22,935 bases of DNA from JBOHWJ01 sp050736615 (lineage in GTDB: Bacteria > Desulfobacterota > Binatia > Binatales > Binataceae). Both the position numbers and the translations under genes were made by a program. The stretch spans positions 1-22,935 of the forward strand of contig JBOHWL010000091.1 in NCBI GenBank assembly GCA_050736615.1, read 5' to 3'. Positions 7,374 through 14,744 of this stretch are shown here, one piece after another (within the stretch, counting starts at the first letter, position 1; each line of letters opens with the position of its first letter). Below the pieces are notes generated by a model that worked only from the letters and a program-made list of their open reading frames with translations, made no database searches and was not told the origin of the DNA.

Positions 7374-7709
7374 ATGCCCATTTACGAATATCAATGTGAA
7401 AAATGTGGTGTCTTTGAAATTTCCCAGCGAATAACCGAAGCCCCGATCACGCAATGCCCAACCTGTCATGGAAAGGTGGCGAGGCTGATTTCTCATACCT
7501 CGTTCATTCTCAAGGGCAGTGGTTGGTACGCGACCGACTACCCACACGGCAACGCCAAAAACACCGAATCCTCGGCCGACACTAACGGCACCACTGCCTC
7601 CAGTGAATCCGCCAGCTCCGCTAAAGCCGCTGCTGATAAGCCCGCGGCGGAAAAGCTTTCGACCGAGAAGGTTTCGACCGACAAGCCCGCCGCCGCCAAA
7701 GCCGACTGA
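7374..7709 (+). CDS. FmdB-family zinc-ribbon protein with charged tail
   Basis: A 111-residue small regulatory-type protein. The N-terminal half is the FmdB/CxxC zinc ribbon: MPIYEYQCEKCG with the first CxxC, and QCPTCHG with the second, about 20 residues apart. The conserved LISHTSFILKGSGWYATDY, which ends these domains, follows. Members are named after a regulator of formamidase/acetamidase genes in Methylophilus, but the function of most is unknown. The last 40 residues are a Lys/Ala/Ser/Thr low-complexity tail, presumably disordered. It is monocistronic as far as can be seen; no obvious terminator follows. Confidence 0.88.
   Translation: MPIYEYQCEKCGVFEISQRITEAPITQCPTCHGKVARLISHTSFILKGSGWYATDYPHGNAKNTESSADTNGTTASSESASSAKAAADKPAAEKLSTEKVSTDKPAAAKAD
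7657..7681 (+). repeat. Short tandem repeat in the FmdB-type tail
   Basis: TTTCGACCGA occurs at 7657-7666 and again at 7672-7681, a 15-base period. It encodes the repeated LSTEK / VSTDK in the low-complexity tail and suggests that the tail grew by slippage or duplication. Confidence 0.5.
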
Positions 7710-7760
7710 TCGTCGCAGTCATAAAGGGTGCGAGCATCGAACGCGCACGGCTCTTCATTG

Positions 7761-7772
7761 TGCCGATCGGCA
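7761..7772. promoter_or_regulatory. 12-base perfect palindrome upstream of the dehydrogenase-hyuAB operon
   Basis: TGCCGATCGGCA is a perfect palindrome in the 259-base gap (7710-7968) before the dehydrogenase, about 196 bases upstream of its start. It is the only symmetrical element I see in the gap. The rest holds a weak TTGACC-type -35 at 7881-7886 with no good -10. It could be an operator; chance cannot be excluded. Confidence 0.25.
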
Positions 7773-7968
7773 TTGTCGTAATCCCAGTGGCGCGCTAATC
7801 TAGCCAGCGATTTCGCTTTGCCATTCGAAGCGCCATCGTTGCCTCGATCAGGCGCGATTGCGGCCGGCGGCGGAAATTTATTGACCCTGAAAACGAAACT
7901 TCATGAAAGCTGAGGAGTCTTGACGTGCGCATTACATCGGCCCTCGCACGGAGCTAAGACATCAATCG

Positions 7969-8919
7969 ATGCGCGCGCTGATTCTCAACGAAAAGCTTTC
8001 CCTTGATGTAAATCATGCGCAACCCCCGGCGCGTCGCGGCGAGAGTCTCGTTCGGGTCCATATGGCCGGCATCTGCGGCACCGACCTGGAATTGGCCAGC
8101 GGATACATGGCGTATTCGGGCATTCCCGGCCATGAGTTTGTCGGGCACGTGCAGGAAGCCGCTGACTCGCGGATGATAGGCATGCGCGTGGCCGGTGAAA
8201 TCAATGCGGCTTGCGGCACGTGCGCTTTCTGTTTGGCGGGACTCGGGCGCCATTGCGTCAACCGCACGGTACTCGGGATACTCGGACGTGACGGCACCTT
8301 CGCGGACTATTTGACGCTGCCCAATGAAAACCTGGTACCGATCCCGGAAACGCTATCCGATGAAGTGGCGGTTTTTATCGAGCCCGTCGCGGCGGCTTAT
8401 GAAATCTTCGAACAGACCCAAATCGGCCGCAATCAAACCATCGCGGTGCTGGGCGATGGCCGCCTCGGCGCGGTGGTCGCGATGGTGTTGAAGGGGGAAG
8501 GTTACCAGCCTTTGATCGCGGGCCATCATGCGGAAAAGCTTCAGCTTCTGGCGCGGCTCGGAATTGAGGCGGAACTCGAAACGAAACTCGCCACGGGTTT
8601 CGACGTGGTGATCGATTGCAGCGGTTCGAGCGCGGGCTTTAATCGTGCGGCAGCGTTGGTTAGACCACGCGGACGCTTAATCTTGAAGAGTACCGCCGCG
8701 GCCAGTGCGCCAATGAATCTGGCGCCGATCGTGGTCAATGAAATCACCATCGTGGGTTCGCGCTGCGGCCGTTTCGCCCCGGCGGTTGCCGCTTTAGCCG
8801 AAGACAAACTTGATCCGCGTCCTTTGATCTCCGCGGCTTATCCGCTTGAGCAAGCGGTCGAGGCCTTCACCGCCGCCTCGCTTCCCACCAACTTCAAAGT
8901 ACTGCTGAACATCTCATAA
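7969..8919 (+). CDS. Zinc-dependent medium-chain (alcohol/polyol-type) dehydrogenase
   Basis: An NAD(P)-dependent oxidoreductase of the MDR superfamily, 316 residues, slightly short for the family (about 340-350). The catalytic zinc ligands are present: C36 in GICGTD and H55-E56 in GHEF, with E138 in FIEPVAAAYE. The structural zinc site is complete, with C82, C85, C88 and C96 spaced C-x2-C-x2-C-x7-C. The Rossmann motif is VLGDGRLGAVVA at about 160-171. The pattern resembles threonine/sorbitol/glucose dehydrogenases, but the substrate cannot be read from the sequence. It lies 33 bases upstream of hyuA on the same strand and is probably the first gene of that operon, perhaps oxidising a substrate or product of the same pathway. 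The start ATG has only a distant GGAG. Confidence 0.85.
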   Translation: MRALILNEKLSLDVNHAQPPARRGESLVRVHMAGICGTDLELASGYMAYSGIPGHEFVGHVQEAADSRMIGMRVAGEINAACGTCAFCLAGLGRHCVNRTVLGILGRDGTFADYLTLPNENLVPIPETLSDEVAVFIEPVAAAYEIFEQTQIGRNQTIAVLGDGRLGAVVAMVLKGEGYQPLIAGHHAEKLQLLARLGIEAELETKLATGFDVVIDCSGSSAGFNRAAALVRPRGRLILKSTAAASAPMNLAPIVVNEITIVGSRCGRFAPAVAALAEDKLDPRPLISAAYPLEQAVEAFTAASLPTNFKVLLNIS

Positions 8920-8952
8920 TCCGGGCACTTCAGCCGAAGATTCTTTCACGCC

Positions 8953-10953
8953 ATGCCGCCGTCCGCTCGCCGCTCGCATTCGACCAACGCGGCGAACGCG
9001 ATTATTGGAATCGATACGGGCGGCACCTTCACCGATCTGGTTTTGCTATTTGACGGCACGGTGCGAGTGCATAAGGTGCTTTCCACGCCGCATGATCCCG
9101 CGGCGGCGGTGCTGACGGGAATTACGGAATTACTTGAGGGGAAGACCGCCGCCACAGTCAGCTACAGCTCGACTGTGGCAACCAACTCCCTGCTGGAAGG
9201 CAAGGGGGCGAAGGTCGCCATTTTTACCGACCGCGGCTTCGAGGATTTGATCGAGATCGGCCGTCAGAACCGCGCGGAACTGTACGCGCTGGCGCCGACG
9301 CGGCCGCAACCGCTGGTGACGCGCGAATTGCGCTTCGGCACCGGCGGCCGCACCCTGTTCGACGGCACGCTCGCCGCCCCCTTAACCGCGCGCGAGTTAG
9401 CTCAGATCCGGCGCCTGGGCGCGCGCTGCGGGGCCGAAGCCTTCGCCATCTGCATGCTCCATTCGTACGCCAATCCGCAAAGCGAAAAACAAATCGCGCG
9501 CGCTTTGGAACCGCTCGGCCGCATCCTTTCCGTATCGCATCGGCTGCTCGCCGAATATCGCGAATTCGAGCGGCTCTCGACCACCGTAATCAACGCCTAC
9601 GTCGCACCGCGCATGGTGGAGCATCTGGGCAGTCTCGAGCGCAAGCTGGGCGGCGCACGGTTGCGCGTGATGCAGTCCAACGGCAGCGCCATCGCGGCAA
9701 ACGTCGCCCGCAGCGAGCCGGTGCGCACGATTCTGTCGGGACCGGCGGCCGGGGTCATCGGCGCGGCGACGCTCGTCGGCGCGATGGGCGTCGATCGCTT
9801 TATCACCTTCGACATGGGCGGGACTTCCACCGACGTCTCGCTGTTTGATCGGCGCGCGCGGATTCGCACCCTGAGCTATCCCAATGGCCATGCGGTGCGC
9901 ACTCCGGTGATCGACATCCATACCGGGGGCGCGGGCGGAGGTTCGATCGCCGCGGTGGACGCGGGCGGCTCGCTCATCGTGGGTCCGCGCAGTGCGGGGG
10001 CGGACCCGGGACCGGCCTGTTACGGGCGTGGCGAACTGCCGACCGTAACCGACGCCGATATGACGGCCGGCCGCCTGCTTCCTGAGCACTTCCTCGGCGG
10101 CCGCATGAAGCTGTTCCCCGAGCGCGCGGCCGGCGCGATCGCGGCGCTCGCCCGCGCCATGAAGACGAATCCGCATCAAGCCGCTCGCGGCGTAATTCGC
10201 GTGGTCAACGCCAATATGGAGCGCGCCGTCCGCGTGATCACGGTCGAGCGCGGCTTCGATCCGCGCGACTTCGCGTTGCTCGCGTTTGGCGGCGCCGGCC
10301 CGATGCACGCCTGCGAATTGGCGCTCGAACTCGGCATCCGGCGAATCGTGCTGCCGCGCAATCCAGGACTGCTGTGCGCTTGGGGCGCCGTGGGCGCTCC
10401 GCTTGGCCGTGAATACTCCCTGACGGTGCGAGACGCGCTGCCCGACCTGCGGCGCCTAATGGCGCGAGCCAAGCCGATGCTCACGCGGGCTCGCGGCGAG
10501 TTGCTTGCGGATGGTGCCGCGCCTTCCGCGATTCAACATGAGCTGTGGGCTGATATGCGTTATCGGGGGCAATCGTACGAAATCGAAGTAAAGCTCGGCC
10601 CCGATTTTATCGCCGAGTTTCACGCGGCCCATCGCCGCACCTTCGGCCATGCGGCGGCGCAAGCGCCGGTTGAAGTGGTGAACCTCCGGTTGCGGGCGCA
10701 AGCGCGCGGGCCGGCACCGATGCCTTCGAAGCTGACGCGCAGCCGTGCCCGCCCGGAGATCCTCAAACGTACGCATGTGCTGGTGGATGCGGCCCTGCGC
10801 GACGTACCAGTTTACGCGCGCGACAGCATCGGCGCGGGCGCGCGGCTCAACGGCCCGATAGTGGTCGTGGAACTCAGCGCGACCGTCTACGTCGCGCCGG
10901 AGTTTGCACTGCGTTGCGATGATTACGGCAATCTGCATCTGGAGACGCGATGA
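8953..10953 (+). CDS. hyuA: Hydantoinase/oxoprolinase subunit A (HyuA)
   Basis: The ATP-binding subunit of the hydantoinase/5-oxoprolinase family, which hydrolyses cyclic imides or lactams with ATP, or, in acetone/acetophenone carboxylase relatives, uses the same fold for carboxylation. The 666 residues begin with a short tail, then IGIDTGGTFTDLV (first phosphate motif, D21), and later ITFDMGGTSTDVSLF (second, D287). Between and after are FTDRGFEDLIEIGRQNR, ILSGPAAGVIGA, HTGGAGGGSIA, GPRSAGADPGPACYG and LAFGGAGPMHACELA, all characteristic of the family. The domain order (N-terminal HydA, HydA core, C-terminal beta domain) looks complete. It overlaps hyuB by 4 bases. Whether the substrate is hydantoin, 5-oxoproline or something else cannot be told. 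Confidence 0.93.
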   Translation: MPPSARRSHSTNAANAIIGIDTGGTFTDLVLLFDGTVRVHKVLSTPHDPAAAVLTGITELLEGKTAATVSYSSTVATNSLLEGKGAKVAIFTDRGFEDLIEIGRQNRAELYALAPTRPQPLVTRELRFGTGGRTLFDGTLAAPLTARELAQIRRLGARCGAEAFAICMLHSYANPQSEKQIARALEPLGRILSVSHRLLAEYREFERLSTTVINAYVAPRMVEHLGSLERKLGGARLRVMQSNGSAIAANVARSEPVRTILSGPAAGVIGAATLVGAMGVDRFITFDMGGTSTDVSLFDRRARIRTLSYPNGHAVRTPVIDIHTGGAGGGSIAAVDAGGSLIVGPRSAGADPGPACYGRGELPTVTDADMTAGRLLPEHFLGGRMKLFPERAAGAIAALARAMKTNPHQAARGVIRVVNANMERAVRVITVERGFDPRDFALLAFGGAGPMHACELALELGIRRIVLPRNPGLLCAWGAVGAPLGREYSLTVRDALPDLRRLMARAKPMLTRARGELLADGAAPSAIQHELWADMRYRGQSYEIEVKLGPDFIAEFHAAHRRTFGHAAAQAPVEVVNLRLRAQARGPAPMPSKLTRSRARPEILKRTHVLVDAALRDVPVYARDSIGAGARLNGPIVVVELSATVYVAPEFALRCDDYGNLHLETR

Positions 10954-12521
10954 AACTCGACCCCGTCACGCTCGCGGTAATGAACAACCGGCTGGCCGCC
11001 ATCGCCGATGAGATGGGCGTCGTACTGGGGCAGACCGGCTTTTCACCCAATATCAAGGAGCGCCGCGATTATTCGTGCGCGCTCTTCGACGCGCGCGGCG
11101 AACTGGTGGCGCAGGCGGCGCACATCCCGGTTCATCTTGGCTCAACCCCGCTGTCGGTGCGCGCGGCGATTGCGCGGCTGGAATTGGGGCCGGGCGATGT
11201 GGCCGCCGTCAATGATCCTTTTGCCGGCGGGACGCATTTGCCGGACGTGACGGTCGTCGCGCCGATTTATCTGAACGGTGAAAAGCGGCCGTTTGCCTAT
11301 GCGGCCAACCGCGCTCATCACGCGGATATCGGCGGAATGGCACCGGGCTCGATGGCGCTTTCCACGGAAATTTACCAGGAGGGCTTTCGGTTGCCGCCGG
11401 TCAAGCTGATGGTCGGCGGCGAACCCGCGCGCGACGTGTTCGAACTTTTTTTCGCCAATACACGCGTACGTGAGGAACGTGAAGGCGACCTGCGCGCTCA
11501 GGTCGCGGCGCTCGACGTTGGAGCGGCACGGCTGCGCAACCTGGTCGAAGTTATTGGGCGCGGCGCGGCGGCTGACGCGATGGAAGGGCTGAAGCAGTAC
11601 GCCGATCGCCTGATGCGCGCGACCCTGCGCCAACTCAAAGCGGGTGTCTATCGCGCGCACGACGCGCTCGACGATGACGGCGTCGGCACGGGTCCGATTC
11701 CGCTCAAGGTGGCGATTCACCTACGCGGCGGCACCGCCCTGGTTGACTTCACCGGCTCCTCGCCCCAGGTCCGCGGTTCGGTCAACGCCAATTACGCGAT
11801 CACGCTTTCGGCGACATTTTATGTGATGAAGTGCCTGGCCGCCGAAGCCGTGCCCGCCAACGAAGGGCTGATGCGACCGATCAAGCTCGTCGCGCCGGAG
11901 GGTTCGATAGTCAATGCGCTAGCGCCCGCGGCGGTGGCCGGCGGCAATGTCGAAACCTCGCAACGGATCGTGGATGTGCTGTTTCGCGCGCTCGCCAAGG
12001 CCGCGCCCGAGCGAATCCCGGCGGCCAGCTCCGGCTCCATGTCGAACCTCACGATTGGCGGTTACGATCGTTTCCGCGCACGCCATTTTTCCTATTACGA
12101 AACCATCGCGGGCGGCGCCGGCGCCGCGCCGGGCCATCCGGGCGCCGCCGGACTGCATACGCATATGACCAACACGCTCAACACCCCGATTGAAGCGTTG
12201 GAGGCCTACTATCCGATGCGTGTGACCGAGTATCGCGTGCGGCGCGGCTCAGGCGGGCGTGGACGCGACTGCGGCGGTGACGGCCTGGTGCGGGAACTCG
12301 AATGCCTGGTCGATTCCAACGTAAGCCTGTTAACCGAACGGCGTGCGTTGGCGCCCTGGGGTTTGCATGGCGGCGGCGACGGTGCGACCGGCGCCAATTA
12401 CATGGTTAACCGGGGGAAACGTTCCAAACTGCCTGGCAAGACCAATCGCCGCTTCGAGCCGGGTGATCGCGTTCGGATTGAAACACCTGGCGGCGGCGCC
12501 TGGGGACGCCCGCCGCGCTAA
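10950..12521 (+). CDS. hyuB: Hydantoinase/oxoprolinase subunit B (HyuB)
   Basis: The partner subunit of HyuA. The 523-residue length is typical. Family signatures include GFSPNIKERRDYSCALFD, HIPVHLGS, VNDPFAGGTHLPDVTVVAPI, ANRAHHADIGGMAPGSM, VDFTGSSPQVRGSVNANYAI and the C-terminal THMTNTLNTPIEALEAYYP with a glycine-rich end (RRGSGGRGRDCGGDGLVREL). The His/Asp-rich AHHADIGG region is likely to bind metal. Start ATG overlaps the hyuA stop (ATGA), so the two subunits are translationally coupled. No intrinsic terminator is visible in the 300 bases after it. Confidence 0.93.
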   Translation: MKLDPVTLAVMNNRLAAIADEMGVVLGQTGFSPNIKERRDYSCALFDARGELVAQAAHIPVHLGSTPLSVRAAIARLELGPGDVAAVNDPFAGGTHLPDVTVVAPIYLNGEKRPFAYAANRAHHADIGGMAPGSMALSTEIYQEGFRLPPVKLMVGGEPARDVFELFFANTRVREEREGDLRAQVAALDVGAARLRNLVEVIGRGAAADAMEGLKQYADRLMRATLRQLKAGVYRAHDALDDDGVGTGPIPLKVAIHLRGGTALVDFTGSSPQVRGSVNANYAITLSATFYVMKCLAAEAVPANEGLMRPIKLVAPEGSIVNALAPAAVAGGNVETSQRIVDVLFRALAKAAPERIPAASSGSMSNLTIGGYDRFRARHFSYYETIAGGAGAAPGHPGAAGLHTHMTNTLNTPIEALEAYYPMRVTEYRVRRGSGGRGRDCGGDGLVRELECLVDSNVSLLTERRALAPWGLHGGGDGATGANYMVNRGKRSKLPGKTNRRFEPGDRVRIETPGGGAWGRPPR

Positions 12522-12685
12522 CAACTTCAGTCGATTCAAACCACGCGAGCGGCGCGCAAGCGAGCGCCTCGGAACGATTCCCAAATCATTACGAATTTCG
12601 TCATCCGCGCCCGCACTGATTTCGCCGCGCCGCCGGATCATTGAGCGACACGACGTCGGCGGCTGGCCTCGGAGCGCCGCGGCAG

Positions 12686-12695
12686 GTTTGCAAAC
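12686..12695. promoter_or_regulatory. Possible enhancer half: 10-base palindrome upstream of kdp
   Basis: GTTTGCAAAC is a perfect palindrome centred about 130 bases upstream of the start point predicted from the -24/-12 element. That is the usual distance for NtrC-type enhancer sites. No second copy of the same sequence is seen, which weakens the case. Confidence 0.25.
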
Positions 12696-12731
12696 TCGGT
12701 GCGCGGTCTTTCATTTTGCACGGACGAATGC

Positions 12732-12747
12732 GGCATCCTGCAATGCC
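12732..12747. promoter_or_regulatory. Possible activator site: GGCAT-N6-ATGCC dyad upstream of kdp
   Basis: A perfect 5-base inverted repeat with a 6-base spacer, centred about 81 bases upstream of the predicted start point. The 11-base centre-to-centre half-site spacing places both halves on one DNA face, as expected for a Fis-type HTH dimer. Purely by symmetry and position. Confidence 0.25.
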
Positions 12748-12794
12748 ACATCGTTATCGGAACAAAAAATCCAGCCTTTCCCTGCGCTTTGATG

Positions 12795-12810
12795 CGGCAC
12801 GCATGCTGCT
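12795..12810 (+). promoter_or_regulatory. Candidate sigma-54 (-24/-12) promoter for kdp
   Basis: The bases CGGCACGCATGCTGCT match the sigma-54 consensus TGGCACG-N4-TTGCW with two mismatches. The GG (12796-12797) and GC (12808-12809) are exactly 10 bases apart as required. The predicted start is near 12821, giving kdpF a leader of about 83 bases. The operon's own regulator is an NtrC-type activator, which makes the match meaningful. A conflict remains: this start would leave the small ORF at 12824 almost leaderless and without its Shine-Dalgarno. Confidence 0.45.
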
Positions 12811-12823
12811 GTGACTGGGAGTC

Positions 12824-12907
12824 GTGCTTGACGCCACATTTATCCTGGTGACCTTAGCGTTCTTCGCGCTTGCCCTCGCGTACGTATGGGGGTGCACACG
12901 CCTATGA
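12824..12907 (+). CDS. 27-residue hydrophobic small protein upstream of kdpF
   Basis: Starts GTG, ends TGA, and overlaps the kdpF ATG by 4 bases (ATGA), the arrangement of coupled genes. The product is one membrane span: MLDATFILVTLAFFALALAY, then VWGCTRL. A GGGAG lies 3 bases before the GTG, close but usable. From memory, tiny hydrophobic ORFs ending in a C-x-R-L-like tail sit just before kdpF in many genomes and are usually unannotated or called hypothetical. It may be a further small subunit or a coupling peptide for kdpF translation. The hydrophobicity, overlap and position together make chance unlikely, but there is no direct proof of expression. Confidence 0.6.
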   Translation: MLDATFILVTLAFFALALAYVWGCTRL

Positions 12908-12996
12908 CTTCGTTGGAAATGATTTTGGGCTCGATCGCGGCGGCGTGCCTGATCGCGTATCTGGTTTACGCAATTCTGCGTCCCGAAAGATTTTAA
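12904..12996 (+). CDS. kdpF: Potassium-transporting ATPase small subunit KdpF
   Basis: A 30-residue single-span peptide (MTSLEMILGSIAAACLIAYL, then VYAILRPERF). The ending LxYAxLRPERF is the classic KdpF signature. KdpF stabilises the KdpFABC complex in the inner membrane. The GGGGGTG run about 10 bases upstream can act as ribosome binding site, and the stop of the preceding small ORF overlaps its start. The kdpA start follows 5 bases after the stop. It is too short for most automatic gene callers. Confidence 0.92.
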   Translation: MTSLEMILGSIAAACLIAYLVYAILRPERF

Positions 12997-13001
12997 TCGA
13001 T

Positions 13002-14726
13002 ATGATCAACGCACTAGTCCAGGTCGGGTTGTTTTCCGCCCTGGTTTTGATCACGAGCGTTCCACTCGGCCTTTATATGGCGCGAGTTTTCGCGGGCAGG
13101 CCGACCTTCGCCGACCCCGTGCTGAGGCCACTCGAACGCGCGATCTACCGCGTATGCGGTGTTCATCCCGCCAACGAGCAGACCTGGATTGAATACACGG
13201 TCACGATGCTGCTCTTCAGCATGGTTGGAATGCTGCTGTTGTATGGGATGCAACGCCTGCAACAGTACCTGCCGCTTGATCCTCAAAAACTCGGTCCGGT
13301 CGCTCCGGATCTCGCGTTCAATACTGCCGCGAGTTTCACCACCAATACCAACTGGCAGGCGTACGCCGGCGAAACGACCATGAGCTACTTCACCCAAATG
13401 GCGGGGCTGGCGTTTCACAATTTCGTCTCTGCCGCCGCCGGAATCGCGGTAGCCATCGCGGTGATTCGCGGCTTCGTCCGCCGCGGGGCGAAGACACTCG
13501 GCAATTTCTGGGTCGATCTCACGCGTGCAATCCTGTGGATTCTGCTGCCGCTATGCATCGCGGGCACGCTGGTGCTCGTGTGGCAGGGAGTCCCCGATAA
13601 TTTCAGCCCCTATGTGCATGCGCACACGCTCGAAGGCGCACAACAAACAATTGCGCAGGGACCGGCCGCTTCACAGGAAATTATCAAAGAACTGGGCACC
13701 AACGGCGGCGGCTTTTTCAACGCTAACTCGGCCCATCCGTACGAAAATCCGACACCGCTGACCAATCTGATCGAGATGTGGGCAATTTTCGCGATCGCCG
13801 CCGCTCTTACGCATACCTTTGGTGAAATGGCCGGCGACCGGCGGCAAGGATGGGCGCTGTTCGGCGTAATGGCAATTCTGTTCCTGGCCGGAACCACAGT
13901 GACGATTTGGAGCGAGCAGCGCGGCAATCCGCAATTCGCCGCCATGGGCATCAACGAAGCCGCGAGCGCAAGCCAAAGCGGCGGCAACATGGAGGGCAAG
14001 GAGACCCGCTTCGGCATCTGTGATTCGGCTCTGTGGGCGACGGTGACGACCGACACCTCATGCGGCGCGGTCAATTCGATGCATGACAGCTACACGCCAC
14101 TGGGCGGCCTGGTGCCGCTGGTCAATATGCAAATCGGCGAGATCATCTTCGGCGGCGTGGGCTCGGGTCTTTACGGCATGCTGGTGATGGCGGTGCTGGC
14201 GGTGTTTATCGCGGGCCTGATGGTCGGGCGCACACCGGAATATCTCGGCAAAAAAATAGAATCCCGCGAGATGAAACTCGCGATGCTGTTCGTACTGATT
14301 TTTCCCGCCGCCATCCTGTTTCCGGCCGGGGCCGCCGTGGTGACGAAAGCGGGCCTGGCCGGCATCTCGAACCCCGGGCCACACGGTTTTTCGCAGGTGC
14401 TCTATGCCTACACGGAGGCGGCGGCGAACAACGGCTCGGCGTTTGCCGGACTCAACGCCAATACCACTTACTACAATGTCACGCTTGCGCTTGCCATGCT
14501 CTTCGGCCGCTTCATGATGAAGCTTCCAGTGCTCGCACTCGCCGGTTCGCTGGCGGGGAAAAGAGGCGTGCCGCAAAGCGCCGGCACCTTCCCCACTAAC
14601 GACGCAATCTTCGTCATCCTGTTAACCGGCGTTATCCTGATTGTCGCCGCCCTCACCTTTTTCCCCGCTGATGCCCTCGGACCCATTGTCGAGCAACTCG
14701 CGATGATGCGCGGCAAGCTCTACTGA
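13002..14726 (+). CDS. kdpA: Potassium-transporting ATPase potassium-binding subunit KdpA
   Basis: The channel-like subunit of the KdpFABC pump, which selects K+ with high affinity and passes it to KdpB. The 574 residues (E. coli has 557) carry the four selectivity-filter regions of the SKT superfamily: TTNTNW (113-118), GTNGGG (232-237), GGVGSGL (384-390) and NNGSAF (from 476). About ten hydrophobic segments are visible. A longer in-frame reading begins at 12870, but it reads kdpF in the wrong frame. MINALVQVGLF is the proper KdpA N-terminus, so I start at 13002. The Shine-Dalgarno is weak, which suggests translation coupled to kdpF. Residues 353-400 include a loop with two Cys (FGICDS, TDTSCGAV), typical of KdpA. 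Confidence 0.97.
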   Translation: MINALVQVGLFSALVLITSVPLGLYMARVFAGRPTFADPVLRPLERAIYRVCGVHPANEQTWIEYTVTMLLFSMVGMLLLYGMQRLQQYLPLDPQKLGPVAPDLAFNTAASFTTNTNWQAYAGETTMSYFTQMAGLAFHNFVSAAAGIAVAIAVIRGFVRRGAKTLGNFWVDLTRAILWILLPLCIAGTLVLVWQGVPDNFSPYVHAHTLEGAQQTIAQGPAASQEIIKELGTNGGGFFNANSAHPYENPTPLTNLIEMWAIFAIAAALTHTFGEMAGDRRQGWALFGVMAILFLAGTTVTIWSEQRGNPQFAAMGINEAASASQSGGNMEGKETRFGICDSALWATVTTDTSCGAVNSMHDSYTPLGGLVPLVNMQIGEIIFGGVGSGLYGMLVMAVLAVFIAGLMVGRTPEYLGKKIESREMKLAMLFVLIFPAAILFPAGAAVVTKAGLAGISNPGPHGFSQVLYAYTEAAANNGSAFAGLNANTTYYNVTLALAMLFGRFMMKLPVLALAGSLAGKRGVPQSAGTFPTNDAIFVILLTGVILIVAALTFFPADALGPIVEQLAMMRGKLY

Positions 14727-14744
14727 GACACGGAGGACTGAAAG

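Larger units (their letters stand above)
12522..12823. other. 302-base regulatory gap before the kdp genes
   Basis: I see no convincing gene here. The stretch contains a -24/-12 type promoter near its right end, two short dyads upstream of it, and an A-rich patch (12761-12769). There is no stem-loop with a T-run after hyuB, so read-through from hyuB into kdp is possible. Confidence 0.5.

Noticed and set aside
9397..10308. 303-codon open frame antisense to hyuA
   Set aside because: His/Arg/Ala-rich composition without domain motifs, typical of the antisense frame of GC-rich genes; hyuA is certain.
12343..12792. 149-codon frame crossing the hyuB end and the gap
   Set aside because: Half of it lies inside hyuB in another frame and it has no domain features or Shine-Dalgarno.
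12870..13001. 44-residue N-terminal extension of KdpA
   Set aside because: It reads kdpF and the preceding small ORF in another frame; KdpA proteins begin at the MINALVQ-type methionine at 13002.
14058..14576. 172-codon open frame antisense to kdpA
   Set aside because: No motif, extremely His/Arg-rich; a shadow of kdpA.
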